Source: an uncultured Mucilaginibacter sp.
Lineage (GTDB): Bacteria; Bacteroidota; Bacteroidia; Sphingobacteriales; Sphingobacteriaceae
Direction of reading: 5' to 3'
NCBI GenBank assembly: GCA_946479225.1
Contig: CAMLFI010000170.1
Coordinates: 1 to 6,087 of the forward strand
Length of the DNA stretch: 6,087 bases
Both the position numbers and the translations under genes were made by a program. Shown one piece after another: positions 1-5,676 of the stretch (position 1 is the first letter of the stretch; every line of letters begins with the position of its first letter). The notes below the pieces were generated by a model, which was not told where the DNA came from, searched no databases, and saw only the letters and a program-made list of their open reading frames with translations.

Positions 1-279
1 CGTTACTCGGGCACGCTTGGTCTAGCGCTTGACCGACGCGGTAAAAATCAGGTAACGGCTTCTATTGGCGGCTTCTATTCAACCAGCAGCCTAAGCACGG
101 CCTTTAATGCTAAACAAATAGGCAGCAATAGAGACTTTTCATTTAACCAGGTATCTTTAAGCTATGGTTATTCATTTTCAAAAAAAGCGACAATCTTCGT
201 TGGTGGCGGAACGTTTATATCCGGGCGCAATACCGGTAACGGTTCAAGTGCGTCGGTGTCGTTTATTATTAAACCATAA
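1..279 (+). CDS. C-terminal part of a probable outer-membrane beta-barrel protein (5' end outside window)
   Basis: Frame 1 is open from the first base to a TAA at 277-279 and gives 92 residues; the start lies to the left of the window. The translation is rich in Gly, Ser, Thr and aromatics. It shows alternating strand-turn-strand stretches: TLGLALDRRGKNQVTASIGG near residues 5-24, FSFNQVSLSYGYSFSKKATIFVGG near 52-76, and a final strand SASVSFIIKP at the very end. This is the look of the last hairpins of an outer-membrane beta-barrel, although the last residue is Pro rather than the usual terminal aromatic. I do not recognise a named family. The TPR gene begins 16 bases after the stop on the same strand, so the two are probably co-transcribed. 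A secreted beta-sandwich protein is an alternative. The coding call is firm; the barrel call is an inference from composition and strand pattern. Confidence 0.65.
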   Translation, partial: RYSGTLGLALDRRGKNQVTASIGGFYSTSSLSTAFNAKQIGSNRDFSFNQVSLSYGYSFSKKATIFVGGGTFISGRNTGNGSSASVSFIIKP

Positions 280-295
280 ATAGCACGCAAAAAGG

Positions 296-2431
296 ATGAT
301 AAAACTAGTTGTCTGCTTTCTTCTTTTTCCATTTTGCTGTTTGGCGCAATCGGCCAACGATCTGATTCAAAATGGTCATGCGCGCGCTGGAGCTAAAGAC
401 CATGCCGGTGCAATTGCAGAGTTTTCAAAGGCAATTGCAATAGACGGCACTTCAGCCAAAGCTTATTTCTACCGGGCAAATGCTTATACCAATCTTAAAA
501 ACGACTCGGCGGCTATAAAAGATTTTAGCCGCTCTATACAGCTTGACCCATCGTCCGCTAACGTTGACGCTTACTTTTTCCGGGCAAATGCTTACAATAA
601 TATAGGCCAGTATCCAGCCGCTATAAAAGATTTTGATAAGGCTATTTCCATTAACCCGCGCAATGCCAATATGTATCACTATCGCGCAAATGCAAAAGCC
701 AGTTCAGGTGATCATGAAGGCGCAGTTGCTGATTTTACCAAAGCGATAGCTATTACCCCTAACGATGCGTCGTTGTATGAATACCGTGGCGTAGCAAAGG
801 CTAATTTAAAAGACTACAAAGGAGCTATAGTCGACTATGATATAGCGGTTAAGTTAGATCCTGATAACTCTGAGCTTATTTTTTATCGGGCCAACTCAAA
901 AAGTGATATAGGCGACTATAAAGGGGCAATAGCCGATCACACAAGAGCGCTTGCGTTAAATCCAAAAAATGCTACAGCGGTTTTTTATCGCGCTAATTTG
1001 CAGGCTAAGTTGGCCAATTATCCCGCTGCTGTAGAAGATTTTAAGCAAACCATAGCTTTAGAGCCGGAAATGCCCAATGTATATAAGTACCTGGCCAATG
1101 CCTTATCAAACGCGAAGAATGACACAGCGGCACTGGCATTCTTTGATAACCTAATTAAGTTATACCCCAATCGGGCAGAGCTTTATTTGTATAATGGCAT
1201 TATAAAGAATAACCTGAATGATAAAGACGGTGCAATTACCAACTTTAGCAAAGCTATTGACCTGGGTAAAAAAAATTCGGAAGCGTTTCAAAATCGTGCG
1301 GAAGCAAAATTCAGCATTAAGCGTTATGCCGAAGCAAAAGACGACGCTAACGCTGCAATTGAGGCTGATGCCAAAAATAGTGATGCATACGTTACTTTAG
1401 CAAGGGTAAAATATGTTGAAAATGATACTTTGGGCGCTTTACAAGAACTTGACAAGGCAATAAAAATTGATGCTGCAAATGATTTTCCGTATGCCATCAG
1501 AGGAGAAATAAAAACCGGGGCAAGAAACTATAACGAGGCGTTAGCAGATTTCAATAAGGCAGTTGCTCTTAATGCAAATAATACGGAAAATTATCTCCGT
1601 CGTGCTTATTTATTTTTGAAGATGAGAAAGCGTTCTGCGGCATTGCAGGATTTGCAAAGCATAATAGCGGTCAATTCGGGTGATGAACAGTTGTACCTGC
1701 GTGTAGCTGATGCTTTGCTTGAAGGTGGATTTAATAAAGAGACGGCGATACTTGCCAACGACCAATTAAAAAAGCACCCCACCAACCCACGGTTTTATGT
1801 TCGCAGGGGAATGGCTAAACAAAACAGTAGTGATATTAATGGCGCTATTGCCGATTATAACACTGCTTTAAAAATGGATACGGCACTTTTTGAAGCTTAT
1901 CATAATCGAGGCAATGCAATGTTTGCGCTTAACGCCTTGGATGGCGCCCTTAAGGATTTGAATAAAGCTATCACATTGCAGGATAAGGATGATCTGGCTT
2001 TTTTTATGCGCGCCAATGTGAAAATGACATTAAAGGATTACCAGGGCGCGATTGATGATTATACCACAGCTTTGATCATTAATCTGGATAACACCAAAAT
2101 ATTTGCTTACCGTGGCCTTGCCCAAAGCTTGTTGCCCGACGTTGACCGCATGGAAGCCGATCTTGGCGAAGCCATAAGACTTGACCCGGAGAACAGTGAG
2201 TTTTATCGCATGCGCGGTGATGCCCGCTTGAATGTAAAAAACATGACCAGCGCTGCAAAAGATTATGATCAAGCCATAGTACTCGATACCAAAAATGCGC
2301 TGGCATATCTAAATCGTGGGTTATTCAAAAGACTTAGCGGTAATGAATCTACTGCATGCGCAGATATTGCAGTGGCTGTTTCGCTAGGATTGAAGGAAGC
2401 TAAGGACGCCCAGGCGCTTTACTGTAAATAG
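296..2431 (+). CDS. Exported TPR-solenoid protein with 20 tetratricopeptide units
   Basis: This is a 711-residue protein. Residues 1-18 form a Sec signal peptide (hydrophobic VVCFLLFPF core, probable cut CLA|Q). There is no good lipobox despite the two cysteines, so a soluble periplasmic or surface protein is expected. The rest is TPR: a first unit of 35 residues, a second of 37 and a third of 33 (a net two-residue insertion after DPSS), then sixteen consecutive units of exactly 34 residues (about 124-667), and a terminal 44-residue unit. The consensus is roughly FYRANAK-NLKDY-GAI-DF-KAI-LDP-N. Unit 14 (EQLYLRV...) is the most degenerate. The last unit ends in STACADIAVAVSLG...YC, the capping pattern common at the end of Bacteroidota TPR proteins. 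TPRs bind proteins or peptides; no catalytic domain is visible, so the partner is unknown. The start is the only Met near the signal peptide; an AAAAAGG tract at 289-295 directly touches the ATG, closer than a normal Shine-Dalgarno. It is probably co-transcribed with the preceding beta-strand-rich gene. Confidence 0.93.
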   Translation: MIKLVVCFLLFPFCCLAQSANDLIQNGHARAGAKDHAGAIAEFSKAIAIDGTSAKAYFYRANAYTNLKNDSAAIKDFSRSIQLDPSSANVDAYFFRANAYNNIGQYPAAIKDFDKAISINPRNANMYHYRANAKASSGDHEGAVADFTKAIAITPNDASLYEYRGVAKANLKDYKGAIVDYDIAVKLDPDNSELIFYRANSKSDIGDYKGAIADHTRALALNPKNATAVFYRANLQAKLANYPAAVEDFKQTIALEPEMPNVYKYLANALSNAKNDTAALAFFDNLIKLYPNRAELYLYNGIIKNNLNDKDGAITNFSKAIDLGKKNSEAFQNRAEAKFSIKRYAEAKDDANAAIEADAKNSDAYVTLARVKYVENDTLGALQELDKAIKIDAANDFPYAIRGEIKTGARNYNEALADFNKAVALNANNTENYLRRAYLFLKMRKRSAALQDLQSIIAVNSGDEQLYLRVADALLEGGFNKETAILANDQLKKHPTNPRFYVRRGMAKQNSSDINGAIADYNTALKMDTALFEAYHNRGNAMFALNALDGALKDLNKAITLQDKDDLAFFMRANVKMTLKDYQGAIDDYTTALIINLDNTKIFAYRGLAQSLLPDVDRMEADLGEAIRLDPENSEFYRMRGDARLNVKNMTSAAKDYDQAIVLDTKNALAYLNRGLFKRLSGNESTACADIAVAVSLGLKEAKDAQALYCK

Positions 2432-2436
2432 CGCTA
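2429..2436. other. Palindromic convergent stop codons (TAGCGCTA)
   Basis: The TAG stop of the TPR gene (2429-2431) and the TAG stop of the opposing gene (2434-2436 on the minus strand) are the two ends of a perfect eight-base palindrome. Only two bases separate the coding regions, so no intrinsic terminator fits between them and each transcript must extend into the other gene unless terminated by another route. Confidence 0.8.
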
Positions 2437-3324
2437 CACTTCTTCCGGCGGTGGTTGTTGCTTTGGTGGCGCTGACGCCTTAAATCGTGGCGTAAACCCA
2501 ATTTTAGGCTTGTCCTGAGTCGAAGATTCTTCAACTTTCTTTTCTTCTTGCAGGGCGGGTAATTCCTTGTTTTCTTCAGGTACTGTATCAACGGGCTCAG
2601 CAGGCTTCGTAACTCCAGCTTTAAAGCGTGGTGTAAAACCAACCTTCGGTTTGGCAGGTTCTTCTGCTTTGGTTTCTTCGATCGGTGGAGTAGCCTCCTC
2701 AGCAGGTTTTGTAACACCAGCCTTAAACCGCGGCGTAAAACCAACCTTTGGTTTAACGGGCTCTTCCGTTTTCCTTTCTTCTGATGATGGTGCACTAAGA
2801 TCGTCCGCCGGTTTTGTAACCCCGGCCTTAAACCGTGGCGTAAAACCTACCTTAGGCTTATCTGCTGCAGGTGTTTGTCCTGCTTTGTTCTCTTCGGAGG
2901 CCTGAGGAGTTGGTTGTGCGGGTTTAGTTGCTCCGGCTTTAAAACGGGGCGTAAATCCTGTTGCTGGCTTTGCTTCGGTCGATTTACTTTCAGTATGTTC
3001 GGTTGCTGGCCGCTCGGGTATAGGCGCGCTTTGGAATTTGGATGTTGCGGCAGGTCTTGGTTCCAACAAAGTGCTTTCGGCCAAGCTGTCTGTAACCGTT
3101 TGTTCAGCTAACGGATTTTCCATCTTAACCTTTTCCGTTTTGATCTCGGGGGCAAAGTGATATTGTAAGCGCAGTTTATTAAACCAATACTTTTTGGTAT
3201 GATCAAAGCTTTTCTCGCCCATTTGTTCAAAGTGCATTTTAAACTCAAAAAACAGCGTGGGGTTGCCTTTTTCAAAAGCATCCAGGTCTATCTTCTTCTT
3301 TTTAAAAAACTCTTCGAAAGTCAT
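2434..3324 (-). CDS. Unrecognised cytoplasmic protein: helical N-terminal module plus disordered tail with five GFTPRFKAG motifs
   Basis: The protein has 296 residues if the ATG at 3324 is used; an in-frame TTG at 3339 would add five residues (MILNN) but has no supporting ribosome site. Residues 1-60 are charged, aromatic and probably helical (MTFEEFFKKKKIDLDAF, then EQMGEKSFDHTKKYWFNKLR), the only part likely to fold. From about residue 65 the sequence is Pro, Glu, Lys, Ala and Thr rich and should be disordered. It carries GFTPRFKAG-type motifs starting at residues 123, 160, 195, 229 and 276. Copies 2, 3 and 4 share GFTPRFKAGVTKPA, copies 2-4 are preceded by KPKV, copy 1 has GATKPA, and copy 5 ends GFTPRFKAS followed by a Pro-rich tail with PPP near the C-terminus. 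There is no signal peptide or membrane segment. I recognise no characterised function; I infer a multivalent peptide scaffold. It lies 73 bases downstream of the DUF2442 gene and could share a transcript with it and yebC. It converges with the TPR gene. Confidence 0.85.
   Translation of the reverse strand: MTFEEFFKKKKIDLDAFEKGNPTLFFEFKMHFEQMGEKSFDHTKKYWFNKLRLQYHFAPEIKTEKVKMENPLAEQTVTDSLAESTLLEPRPAATSKFQSAPIPERPATEHTESKSTEAKPATGFTPRFKAGATKPAQPTPQASEENKAGQTPAADKPKVGFTPRFKAGVTKPADDLSAPSSEERKTEEPVKPKVGFTPRFKAGVTKPAEEATPPIEETKAEEPAKPKVGFTPRFKAGVTKPAEPVDTVPEENKELPALQEEKKVEESSTQDKPKIGFTPRFKASAPPKQQPPPEEV
2473..2958 (-). repeat. Five coding repeats specifying GFTPRFKAG(V/A)TKPA
   Basis: Motif-coding segments lie at 2917-2958 (copy 1), 2806-2847 (copy 2), 2701-2742 (copy 3), 2599-2640 (copy 4) and 2473-2499 (copy 5, shortened to GFTPRFKAS). 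Start-to-start spacing in the protein is 37, 35, 34 and 47 residues. The linkers vary in sequence and length but stay acidic and Pro-rich (for example SEERKTEEPV, EETKAEEPAK). Copies 2-4 encode the same 14 residues with only synonymous differences, so these are old repeats kept for their peptide rather than a fresh DNA duplication. Confidence 0.9.
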
Positions 3325-3330
3325 GTTATT

Positions 3331-3396
3331 AAGAATCAAGAATTAAGAGCCAGGAACCAAGACTCTCTTGTCTCTTGATTCCTGTCTCTTGATTCT
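3331..3396. repeat. Degenerate heptamer array that reverses strand at its centre; imperfect hairpin
   Basis: Read with period 7 from 3331, the sequence gives five units of the type AAGAnnC (AAGAATC, AAGAATT, AAGAGCC, AGGAACC, AAGACTC; 3331-3365). It then continues in the same register with four units of the complementary type TCTTGnn (TCTTGTC, TCTTGAT, TCCTGTC, TCTTGAT; 3366-3393). The two halves can pair: AGAATCAAGA at 3332-3341 with TCTTGATTCT at 3387-3396 (perfect), and CAGGAACCAAGA at 3351-3362 with TCTTGATTCCTG at 3373-3384 (one G-T pair). The array fills nearly the whole gap between the DUF2442 stop and the start of the GFTPRFKAG gene. It could act as a 3' hairpin for the former or be a dispersed intergenic repeat. 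Confidence 0.8.
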
Positions 3397-3397
3397 A

Positions 3398-3613
3398 TTA
3401 CAAAGCTACATCAATGCCAATTTTACCAAAGTGAATGCCCTTATCGGTTTGCGTCCAATCTTCGCGTTCTTCATCAGTCGCATTCAGCAGCTGCGGGAAC
3501 CATTCCAGCGGAAAAACCTGCTGTTTGCCGTCATCCTTTTCAACCAGCAGCAGGCCATCGCTAAAGGTAACTTTAACTTTCTTTTCCTGTCTGCGGGTGT
3601 TAAGTAGTGGCAT
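3398..3613 (-). CDS. DUF2442 family small protein
   Basis: A 71-residue protein starting at an ATG at 3613 with no clear Shine-Dalgarno. After a short basic N-terminus (MPLLNTRRQEKK) come beta strands VKVTFSDGLLLVEKDDGKQQVF, then PLEWFPQLLNATDEEREDW and GIHFGKIGIDV. This matches the DUF2442 layout I know: a DG turn, a 'P--WFP-L--AT-EER--W' centre and a 'GIHW--lDeDi' end, here with GIHF and the final acidic pair reduced to a single D. The size is close to the usual 75-90 residues, with a short C-terminus. The biochemical role of the family is not established; members often sit beside DUF4160 in gene pairs suspected to be toxin-antitoxin-like, but no DUF4160 partner is present here. It lies 64 bases after yebC on the same strand, so read-through is plausible. 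Confidence 0.85.
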   Translation of the reverse strand: MPLLNTRRQEKKVKVTFSDGLLLVEKDDGKQQVFPLEWFPQLLNATDEEREDWTQTDKGIHFGKIGIDVAL

Positions 3614-3677
3614 AATGTATGAATTATGATTAGCGGGCTGTCATGATTTTAACTAATCTTCGGTCAACTAATAACGT

Positions 3678-4403
3678 CTACTCCGCCATATTATGATAAA
3701 CCGCCTGCACGTCATCATCCTCTTCCAACTTGTCAATCAGTTTTAATACATCGGCAGCTTGTTCTTCTGTCACCTCATGGAAGGATTGCGGCACTCGCTC
3801 CAACTTTGCCGATTTAGGCTCGATACCTAAGGCCTCCAAGCCTTTCTGCATTTTGCCAAAATCCTCAAACGCAGTATGAATAACGGCTATATCGTTTCCT
3901 TCTTCATCCGCTTCTACAAACAAATCTTCTAAGCCCGAATCGATCAGTTCGAACTCCAGCTCTTCCAGATCACGGTCACCCGGATCAAAGGTAAAAACCG
4001 ATTTACGGGTGAATATAAAATCAAGCGATCCGGTTTTACCCAGCGCGCCGCCTGTTTTTGTAAAATAGCTGCGCACGTTGGCAACGGTGCGGTTGGTATT
4101 ATCAGTAGCTGTCTCAACCAATACAGCGACACCATGTGGTGCATAGCCTTCGTAAACCAGTTCTTCGTAATCTTTCTCATCCCTGCTTGTCGCACGTTTA
4201 ATAGCAGCCTCAACCCGGTCTTTAGGCATGTTAACGGCCTTGGCATTTTGCACGGCAGTACGCAAGCGCGAGTTAGTGTTAACATCGCCGCCGCCGGCCT
4301 TTACGGCCATTACTATTTCTTTACCCAAACGGGTAAACTGTATGGCCATTTTGGCCCAACGCTTAAATTTTCTTTCTTTACGGAATTCAAATGCTCTTCC
4401 CAT
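3678..4403 (-). CDS. yebC: YebC/PmpR (TACO1) family protein, Bacteroidota-type N-terminus
   Basis: This 241-residue protein has the full family length. The N-terminal helical domain has the Bacteroidota start MGRAFEFRKERKFKRW instead of the proteobacterial MAGHSKWANIKHRK. It is followed by the conserved GGGDVNTNSRLRTAVQNAKA (38-57) and NMPKDRVEAAIKRA (58-71). The central part carries YEGYAPHGVAVLVETATDN and NRTVANVRSYFTKTGGALG, then TGSLDFIF; the C-terminus ends in LEEDDDVQAVYHNMAE, the usual family ending. Members were first described as DNA-binding regulators (PmpR, YebC); more recent work links the family and mitochondrial TACO1 to translation, relieving ribosome stalls at proline-rich stretches. 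Which role applies here cannot be read from sequence. It acts in the cytoplasm. The ATG at 4403 is the natural start; no Shine-Dalgarno is evident, and a heptamer array begins five bases upstream. It is probably first in a minus-strand run with the DUF2442 and GFTPRFKAG genes. Confidence 0.95.
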   Translation of the reverse strand: MGRAFEFRKERKFKRWAKMAIQFTRLGKEIVMAVKAGGGDVNTNSRLRTAVQNAKAVNMPKDRVEAAIKRATSRDEKDYEELVYEGYAPHGVAVLVETATDNTNRTVANVRSYFTKTGGALGKTGSLDFIFTRKSVFTFDPGDRDLEELEFELIDSGLEDLFVEADEEGNDIAVIHTAFEDFGKMQKGLEALGIEPKSAKLERVPQSFHEVTEEQAADVLKLIDKLEEDDDVQAVYHNMAE

Positions 4404-4408
4404 ATATT

Positions 4409-4443
4409 ATAGTCAATGGTCCATGATTGATAGTGCATGGAAA
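4409..4443. repeat. Second degenerate heptamer array, ATrGTCn type, just upstream of yebC
   Basis: Read with period 7 from 4409, the plus strand gives ATAGTCA, ATGGTCC, ATGATTG, ATAGTGC and ATGGAAA, i.e. four clear units and a decaying fifth. Every unit begins with AT followed by A or G. ATGGTCCAT (4416-4424) is an internal dyad around a central T. The array sits in the 5' untranslated region expected for yebC, five bases from its ATG. Its sequence differs from the heptamer array at 3331-3396. Confidence 0.6.
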
Positions 4444-4539
4444 TATGGGGTTAAAGATAGCAGGTTTCTTTTAAATTTTTGAGCGCCGTTGCACATCCGT
4501 CAATTATTGGCTGTGCTTAGCTGAGGGAACACACCTTCT

Positions 4540-4557
4540 GCTAACATTTCAGTTAGC
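4540..4557. promoter_or_regulatory. Inverted repeat GCTAAC-N6-GTTAGC in the divergent intergenic region; possible operator
   Basis: A perfect six-base dyad with a six-base spacer (ATTTCA) lies 63 bases upstream of the ATG at 4621 and 136 bases upstream of the yebC ATG. Position and symmetry suit a dimeric regulator site for the plus-strand secreted protein gene, but one short dyad can occur by chance. The surrounding 217-base gap (4404-4620) must hold promoters for both divergent genes; I found no convincing match to the Bacteroidota TTTG / TAnnTTTG promoter in either direction. Confidence 0.3.
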
Positions 4558-4620
4558 CCGTTACTTTTTGAAATGCTTGCCTACATTTGCTATAACAGCC
4601 TTTATACTAAAGTTAACGTT

Positions 4621-5445
4621 ATGAAATTCTACTATATAAAAGCCCTCCGGAGCATAGCAATACCCGCATGTTTAGTGTTGGCCGCCTCACAGTTAGCCAC
4701 CGCGCAAACGCCGGCCACGCCCGCTGTACCTGATTGGGCCCTGCCTGCCACTGCAACGCATAAACAAGTGTCACCGCCTACGGATTTTCATCGCGAAGCA
4801 AAAACGACTATGACGCCCATTGGCATATTTGATGGCCAGAGCGATGTGGGCGCAGCTATTATTCCCGGCAGTTCGAGTTATAACCCTGCTACCAAGAAAT
4901 ATACCATTACATCAGCCGGTTACAATATCTGGTATGTTAGAGACGAGTTCCGTTATCTGTGGAAGAAGGTTTCGGGCGATGTATCAATGGCAACAGACAT
5001 CATGTATCCGGATCCTTCAGGTTATGGCGACCGCAAGGCTTGCATTGTTATCCGCCAGAGTTTAGATGATGATGCCAAGCAAGTGGTTGTCGCCCTTCAC
5101 GGCGAAGGTATGATACAATTAGGCTGGCGACCAGAAAAAGGTGTGCGTGTTAGGGATTTTGAATACCGTGTAACCAGTCGCGGCGCGTTGCCCGGTGGCA
5201 AATCAATGGATGAAGGTGTTATAGCTCATGCACAACGCATCGGCATTGAAAAGCGGGGTGATAAGTTTGCCTTGTTTGTAAGTGTTTTTGGTGAGCCGAT
5301 GACCCAATACGGCGCACCTATAGAATTAAAATTGGATGGCCCTTTCTACGTAGGGATAGGTATGTGTTCGCACGTGCCGGATAAAGCAGATACAGCGGTT
5401 TTGTCAAATGTGGTGTTTGTAAACAACGCGGGGAAGGTGAAATAA
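4621..5445 (+). CDS. Secreted DUF1349-like (concanavalin/LamG-type fold) protein
   Basis: The protein has 274 residues from the ATG at 4621. An upstream in-frame ATG at 4573 would put 16 unlikely residues before a clean signal peptide and is rejected. Residues 1-28 form the signal peptide (MKFYYIKALR, hydrophobic core, cut ATA|Q29). A Pro/Thr/Ala-rich stretch follows, then one globular domain from about residue 60 to the end. Recognisable stretches are GIFDGQSDVG, SYNPATKKYTITSAGYNIWY, FRYLWKKVSGDVSMATDI, RKACIVIRQSLDDDAKQVVVALHGEGM, RIGIEKRGDKFALFVS and LDGPFYVGIGMCSH. This closely resembles the beta-sandwich domain found at the front of some TolB-type periplasmic proteins of Bacteroidota and Acidobacteriota (often loosely annotated 'biopolymer transporter'), here without the following TolB propeller. 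The fold family binds carbohydrates or other ligands in several proteins, but no ligand or catalytic residue can be assigned. It is a single gene, convergent with the threonine dehydrogenase gene and divergent from yebC. Confidence 0.85.
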   Translation: MKFYYIKALRSIAIPACLVLAASQLATAQTPATPAVPDWALPATATHKQVSPPTDFHREAKTTMTPIGIFDGQSDVGAAIIPGSSSYNPATKKYTITSAGYNIWYVRDEFRYLWKKVSGDVSMATDIMYPDPSGYGDRKACIVIRQSLDDDAKQVVVALHGEGMIQLGWRPEKGVRVRDFEYRVTSRGALPGGKSMDEGVIAHAQRIGIEKRGDKFALFVSVFGEPMTQYGAPIELKLDGPFYVGIGMCSHVPDKADTAVLSNVVFVNNAGKVK

Positions 5446-5466
5446 AGCCCCGGGAAAGATGCATGA

Positions 5467-5516
5467 GCGTTTCACAAAATATATGAAACGAATGAAACAA
5501 GTGAAACGCCATTTTT
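5467..5516 (+). terminator. Possible terminator hairpin after the secreted-protein gene
   Basis: GCGTTTCAC (5467-5475) pairs perfectly with GTGAAACGC (5501-5509), a nine-base stem beginning 21 bases after the TAA. Two bases after the stem come five T's (5512-5516). The loop is long (25 bases) and contains further TGAAAC copies that could pair with the left arm instead, so this is weaker than a classic intrinsic terminator. Confidence 0.35.
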
Positions 5517-5571
5517 CGATAATCCATTGATTGCGATCAGATTATGATTTCAAGGTGAAACAAAATGAAAC

Positions 5572-5583
5572 GACTTATAAGTC
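5572..5583. repeat. Perfect 12-base palindrome GACTTATAAGTC
   Basis: A gapless 12-base palindrome that directly follows the ATGAAAC copy at 5565-5571 and is followed three bases later (5586-5593) by the eight-base palindrome TAACGTTA. It could be a protein-binding site or chance; no family of sites is recognised. Confidence 0.5.
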
Positions 5584-5676
5584 AGTAACGTTAGCTGTAG
5601 ATATGGCATAATATGGTGATAATAAATAGCTTGTAAAAACAACCGTTTTTGTTTCACCGTGAAACGCTTTTCTCGC

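Noticed and set aside
296..352. Lipoprotein signal on the TPR protein because of FCC
   Set aside because: Residues before the cysteines (FPF, PFC) do not fit a lipobox, while CLA|Q is a good signal peptidase I site.
2030..2306. Minus-strand open frames inside the TPR gene
   Set aside because: They are antisense shadows with no family likeness, and the TPR frame is unambiguous throughout.
2567..2905. Plus-strand open frame of 112 residues with its own repeated GFVTPALxRGVKPTFG pattern
   Set aside because: It is the antisense image of the GFTPRFKAG repeats. The real frame is the minus strand, because copies 2-4 there differ only at synonymous positions and the frame continues into a non-repeated N-terminal module.
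3325..3339. TTG start at 3339 adding MILNN to the GFTPRFKAG protein
   Set aside because: The ATG at 3324 gives a natural MTFEEFF start; the TTG lies within the heptamer array and has no ribosome site.
4451..4598. Bacteroidota-type promoters for yebC (TATCTTTA-like element near 4452-4459, minus strand) and the secreted-protein gene (TTTG at 4567-4570 with TATAACAG at 4591-4598)
   Set aside because: The yebC candidate lacks a -33 TTTG at a suitable distance, and the other lacks the TTTG half of the -7 element; neither is better than chance by eye.
4573..4620. Upstream ATG of the secreted-protein gene
   Set aside because: It would place 16 non-signal residues before an intact signal peptide that begins at the ATG at 4621.
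5483..5530. Tiny open frame starting MKRMKQVKRHF on the plus strand
   Set aside because: Fifteen codons produced by the ATGAAAC tandem repeat, with no ribosome site or other support.
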